A stretch of DNA of 33,624 nt from Burkholderiales bacterium. GTDB taxonomy: Bacteria > Pseudomonadota > Gammaproteobacteria > Burkholderiales > Burkholderiaceae_C. Positions within the stretch are counted from its first letter, which is position 1; each line of letters opens with the position of its first letter. Below, one piece after another: positions 32,276 through 33,624 of this stretch. The stretch is taken from assembly GCA_020354665.1 (NCBI GenBank), contig CP070653.1, positions 3,562,507 through 3,596,130 of the forward strand. Direction: 5' to 3'. The position numbers and the translations under genes are program-made. The notes beneath the pieces are model-generated. The model did no database searches, had not been told where the DNA came from, and saw nothing but the letters and a program-made list of their open reading frames with translations.

Positions 32276-32480
32276 CTATCTGAGGTTTCTCCGGCGGAAT
32301 GAGTTTCTTAAGTGGCCGGGCGGTCGCTCTCTATCGGGTGGCCTTGATATCGATCAGTACGCTGCTTCCGAGAGAGACTAAACGCAAAGTCTCAGAAGGT
32401 CTTGGCGGCCGGGCCACTCCGTTCTCGCCGCGGCGTGACGCGAAGTCGCCTCGCATTCCCTTGACACCGGAGGTCATGCC

Positions 32481-32705
32481 ATGTGCTTCTTCTTCAGTCT
32501 GCTGCCCGCCACGGTCTGGGTAATTCTCGGTTACTTCGTTCTCTTTTCTTCCACCAAGGCCGAAGGGTCGACTCGGACTTTCGGCCGAATATTGGCGGTC
32601 TGGGTCTTTGTCATCGCCGCATTCTTTCCCTTAATGGGCGCCTATGTAACGCTCGCCAATCTCTGTCCCATAGAAAAGGTGATCCAGCAATTGAACTTGG
32701 GATGA
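32481..32705 (+). CDS. Small membrane protein of unknown function
   Basis: 74 residues. GGAGG lies seven bases before the ATG. Two hydrophobic helices: about 3-23 (FFFSLLPATVWVILGYFVLF) and about 38-60 (LAVWVFVIAAFFPLMGAYVT), linked by a short polar loop (STKAEGSTRTFG). A CPIEKVIQQLNLG tail follows. I do not recognise the family. It is followed after 41 bases by another small membrane protein with its own good ribosome-binding site, so the two probably form an operon. The DNA is AT-richer than the window average. Confidence 0.7.
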   Translation: MCFFFSLLPATVWVILGYFVLFSSTKAEGSTRTFGRILAVWVFVIAAFFPLMGAYVTLANLCPIEKVIQQLNLG

Positions 32706-32746
32706 GTCCGAATACTGCCTTGTTCCAAGCTCACAGGAGCTTAGCC

Positions 32747-33043
32747 ATGATCGAAAACAGCTCGCAGCAAGGCACAGAATCGATGACAGCCGAGAGCCGG
32801 CGGCTGGAAGGTCCGATGGCCATGTGTCCGATGGCGAAGATGTGCGCCGGGATGGCACAAACACGGTTCTCGAGCGTCCTGACTACGCTCCCGGGGATCT
32901 TGTTTATTGCCCTCGGCGTATTGATTGTCATCGAGCCAGGCGTCCTCGTTTGGCTGTTAGCCGCCGGTTCTGTTCTCCTGGGCATCATGCTGCTGATCGG
33001 GGGAGCCTTCCTACGCAAAATGGGCGGGCAGTTGCGCATGTAG
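32747..33043 (+). CDS. Small membrane protein with Met/Cys-rich cluster
   Basis: 98 residues from an ATG at 32747 preceded by CAGGAG; the frame is open far upstream but only this start has a ribosome-binding site. Residues about 24-36 read PMAMCPMAKMCAG: five Met/Cys side chains at short spacing, which could bind copper or another soft metal. Two hydrophobic helices follow (about 47-64, LPGILFIALGVLIVIEPG; about 66-86, LVWLLAAGSVLLGIMLLIGG), then a basic end (FLRKMGGQLRM). The second half resembles short two-helix proteins of the DUF308/HdeD-like sort, but this is weak. Probably co-transcribed with the 74-residue protein. Confidence 0.7.
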   Translation: MIENSSQQGTESMTAESRRLEGPMAMCPMAKMCAGMAQTRFSSVLTTLPGILFIALGVLIVIEPGVLVWLLAAGSVLLGIMLLIGGAFLRKMGGQLRM

Positions 33044-33516
33044 CGGCGTAGACCTGGCAAAGGTTGCGCCATGGCGTTTGGCGGGTGTCCGCGTCGATTG
33101 GCCGATGAGGGCGGGCCGACAGAGAGCTTGTCTTGCTTCGGTTCGCCGACTCTTAATCCGTCGGCCGGCGGCTCGAATCCGCCACGGCCTACCAACCAAC
33201 CCCGTCGCAGTCCTTCCTATCGATCGGCCGTGATGCCGCTCAATATGTGGTTCCCGGCAACGAGTGTGCATGCCCTTAGTGGCTTTGCGCGTCTTCGGCG
33301 AGGCTGTCGTCCGTAGTCGAAGCGCATCGGCTTCCCCGAACCGGTCCGTCCCCCGGATCGGCTTCGGGTCCGACGCCGACGCCGGAGACTCTTGATCAAA
33401 CAGCCGCAACGGGTCGCGAGTGCGCCGAGAGTGTCCGCCAAGGGAGAGCAGTACCGGTGCGGCGCAGGTCGGTGACGGCCGCGATCGGGTGAGTAAGCGC
33501 CGATCCAACCCCGTGT
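33044..33516. other. Intergenic region with tRNA-Lys-like 3' half
   Basis: 473 bases between the small membrane protein and the convergent gene end at the right edge. The tRNA-like sequence is at 33113-33194. The rest, 33195-33516, has no gene; its right part (from 33410) is the downstream flank included in repeat D copy 3. Confidence 0.45.
33113..33194 (+). tRNA. tRNA-Lys(CTT)-like sequence, probably a 3' half or pseudogene
   Basis: The 3' part is typical: anticodon loop CTCTTAA (CTT, Lys) followed by TCCGT, T arm GGCGG CTCGAAT CCGCC, acceptor strand ACGGCCT, then A and an encoded CCA (33192-33194). A 5' acceptor candidate GGGCCGA at 33113-33119 pairs with six of seven bases. Between them, the D arm is irregular (no GG in the loop), the total is 82 rather than about 76 bases, and the anticodon stem has a C-C mismatch. 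A working tRNA is therefore unlikely; a tRNA pseudogene or a tRNA 3' half left by an integrated element fits better. Confidence 0.4.
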
Positions 33517-33624
33517 TCAACCGCGCGCGCGTACCGCCAGGCTCTGTGTCGCGCGGCCGATGAGGCCCACTTCGTCGAAGAGCTGCGACTCGGCCAGGCC
33601 ACACCCGTTGGTCGCCAGGAGCGT
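33410..33624 (-). repeat. Repeat family D, copy 3 (runs off the window)
   Basis: Second long copy of the block at 32026-32275, nearly identical from 33468 to the window end. About 1.4 kb apart, in the same orientation. Direct repeats of this length can recombine. Confidence 0.85.
33517..33624 (-). CDS. Thioesterase-like protein, 3' end (partial, cut by window edge)
   Basis: The leftward frame from the window edge to a TGA at 33517-33519 encodes the last 35 residues: TLLATNGCGLAESQLFDEVG, LIGRATQSLAVRARG. It shows the same hot-dog thioesterase-like C-terminus as the relic at 32135-32275, with two amino-acid differences over the shared part. Because the frame is open to the edge, this copy may be the end of an intact gene lying to the right, and the 32.1 kb copy its partial duplicate. 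Substrate unknown; family members hydrolyse acyl-CoA thioesters. Confidence 0.6.
   Translation of the reverse strand, partial: TLLATNGCGLAESQLFDEVGLIGRATQSLAVRARG

Larger units (their letters stand above)
31951..32480. other. Intergenic region with thioesterase-like relic
   Basis: 530 bases. 32026-32275 is repeat D copy 2, including the gene end described separately. 32276-32480 shows no gene; GGAGGTC just before 32481 is the ribosome-binding site of the next gene. A GCCGCAG triplication near 31995-32015 is a simple short repeat. Confidence 0.45.

Noticed and set aside
32731-33195. Leftward open frame whose product starts VGRGGFEPPADG
   Set aside because: This sequence is the well-known false protein produced by translating a tRNA 3' end backwards; it led instead to the tRNA-like call at 33113-33194.

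Overview
The window looks like a chromosomal segment of a GC-rich (about 65 %) betaproteobacterium, probably Burkholderiales-like. The evidence is the overall base composition, codon use rich in G/C at third positions, the type of proteins (orphan PF04392 and TRAP solute-binding proteins, ThrH, YajD, a TTC38-like protein, SOUL and TAXI proteins), and repeated intergenic sequences of a kind common in that group. No rRNA, phage structural genes, plasmid replication genes or CRISPR arrays were seen. About a quarter of the window is non-coding. Those stretches are not empty: they hold repeat families and decayed genes.

Layout. 1-2.95 kb: an HTH regulator cut by the left edge, a divergent LysE-type exporter, ThrH (HAD phosphatase) and a YihY/BrkB membrane protein. 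3.1-6.4 kb: three leftward periplasmic binding-protein genes (two PF04392 ABC-type, one TRAP DctP/TakP-like) with no permease or ATPase beside them. 7-8.8 kb: a glutathione S-transferase and a YajD HNH nuclease, separated by repeats and a gene fragment. 9.4-10.8 kb: a frame-disrupted small gene, a third PF04392 binding protein and a possible scrap of a fourth. 11.2-18.2 kb: a TTC38-like TPR protein, a SOUL heme-binding-like protein, a compact tyrosine recombinase, a DpgC-like enoyl-CoA hydratase-fold enzyme and a glyoxalase-II-like hydrolase, interleaved with three IS91-family transposase relics.

19.3-25.7 kb: a leftward five-gene run, probably one operon or regulon: membrane sensor histidine kinase, LuxR/FixJ-type response regulator (GTGA overlap), receiver-only regulator, then two tandem paralogous exported amidohydrolases. 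26.6-29 kb: a phytochelatin-synthase-family lipoprotein and an MFS transporter. 29.3-32 kb: a TAXI-type TRAP binding protein with two membrane anchors, translationally coupled (ATGA) to a lipoprotein that also has a C-terminal membrane helix. 32.5-33 kb: two small membrane proteins, the second with a Met/Cys-rich cluster. 33.1-33.6 kb: a tRNA-Lys-like 3' half and the 3' end of a thioesterase-like gene, whose end is also found duplicated at 32.1 kb and, shorter, at 29.1 kb.

The strongest leads are the TAXI/double-anchored lipoprotein pair, the two-component/amidohydrolase run, the IS91 relics bracketing the integrase and the DpgC-like gene, and the three or four intergenic repeat families whose edges coincide with broken genes. 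All family assignments come from reading motifs by eye; no database search was run.
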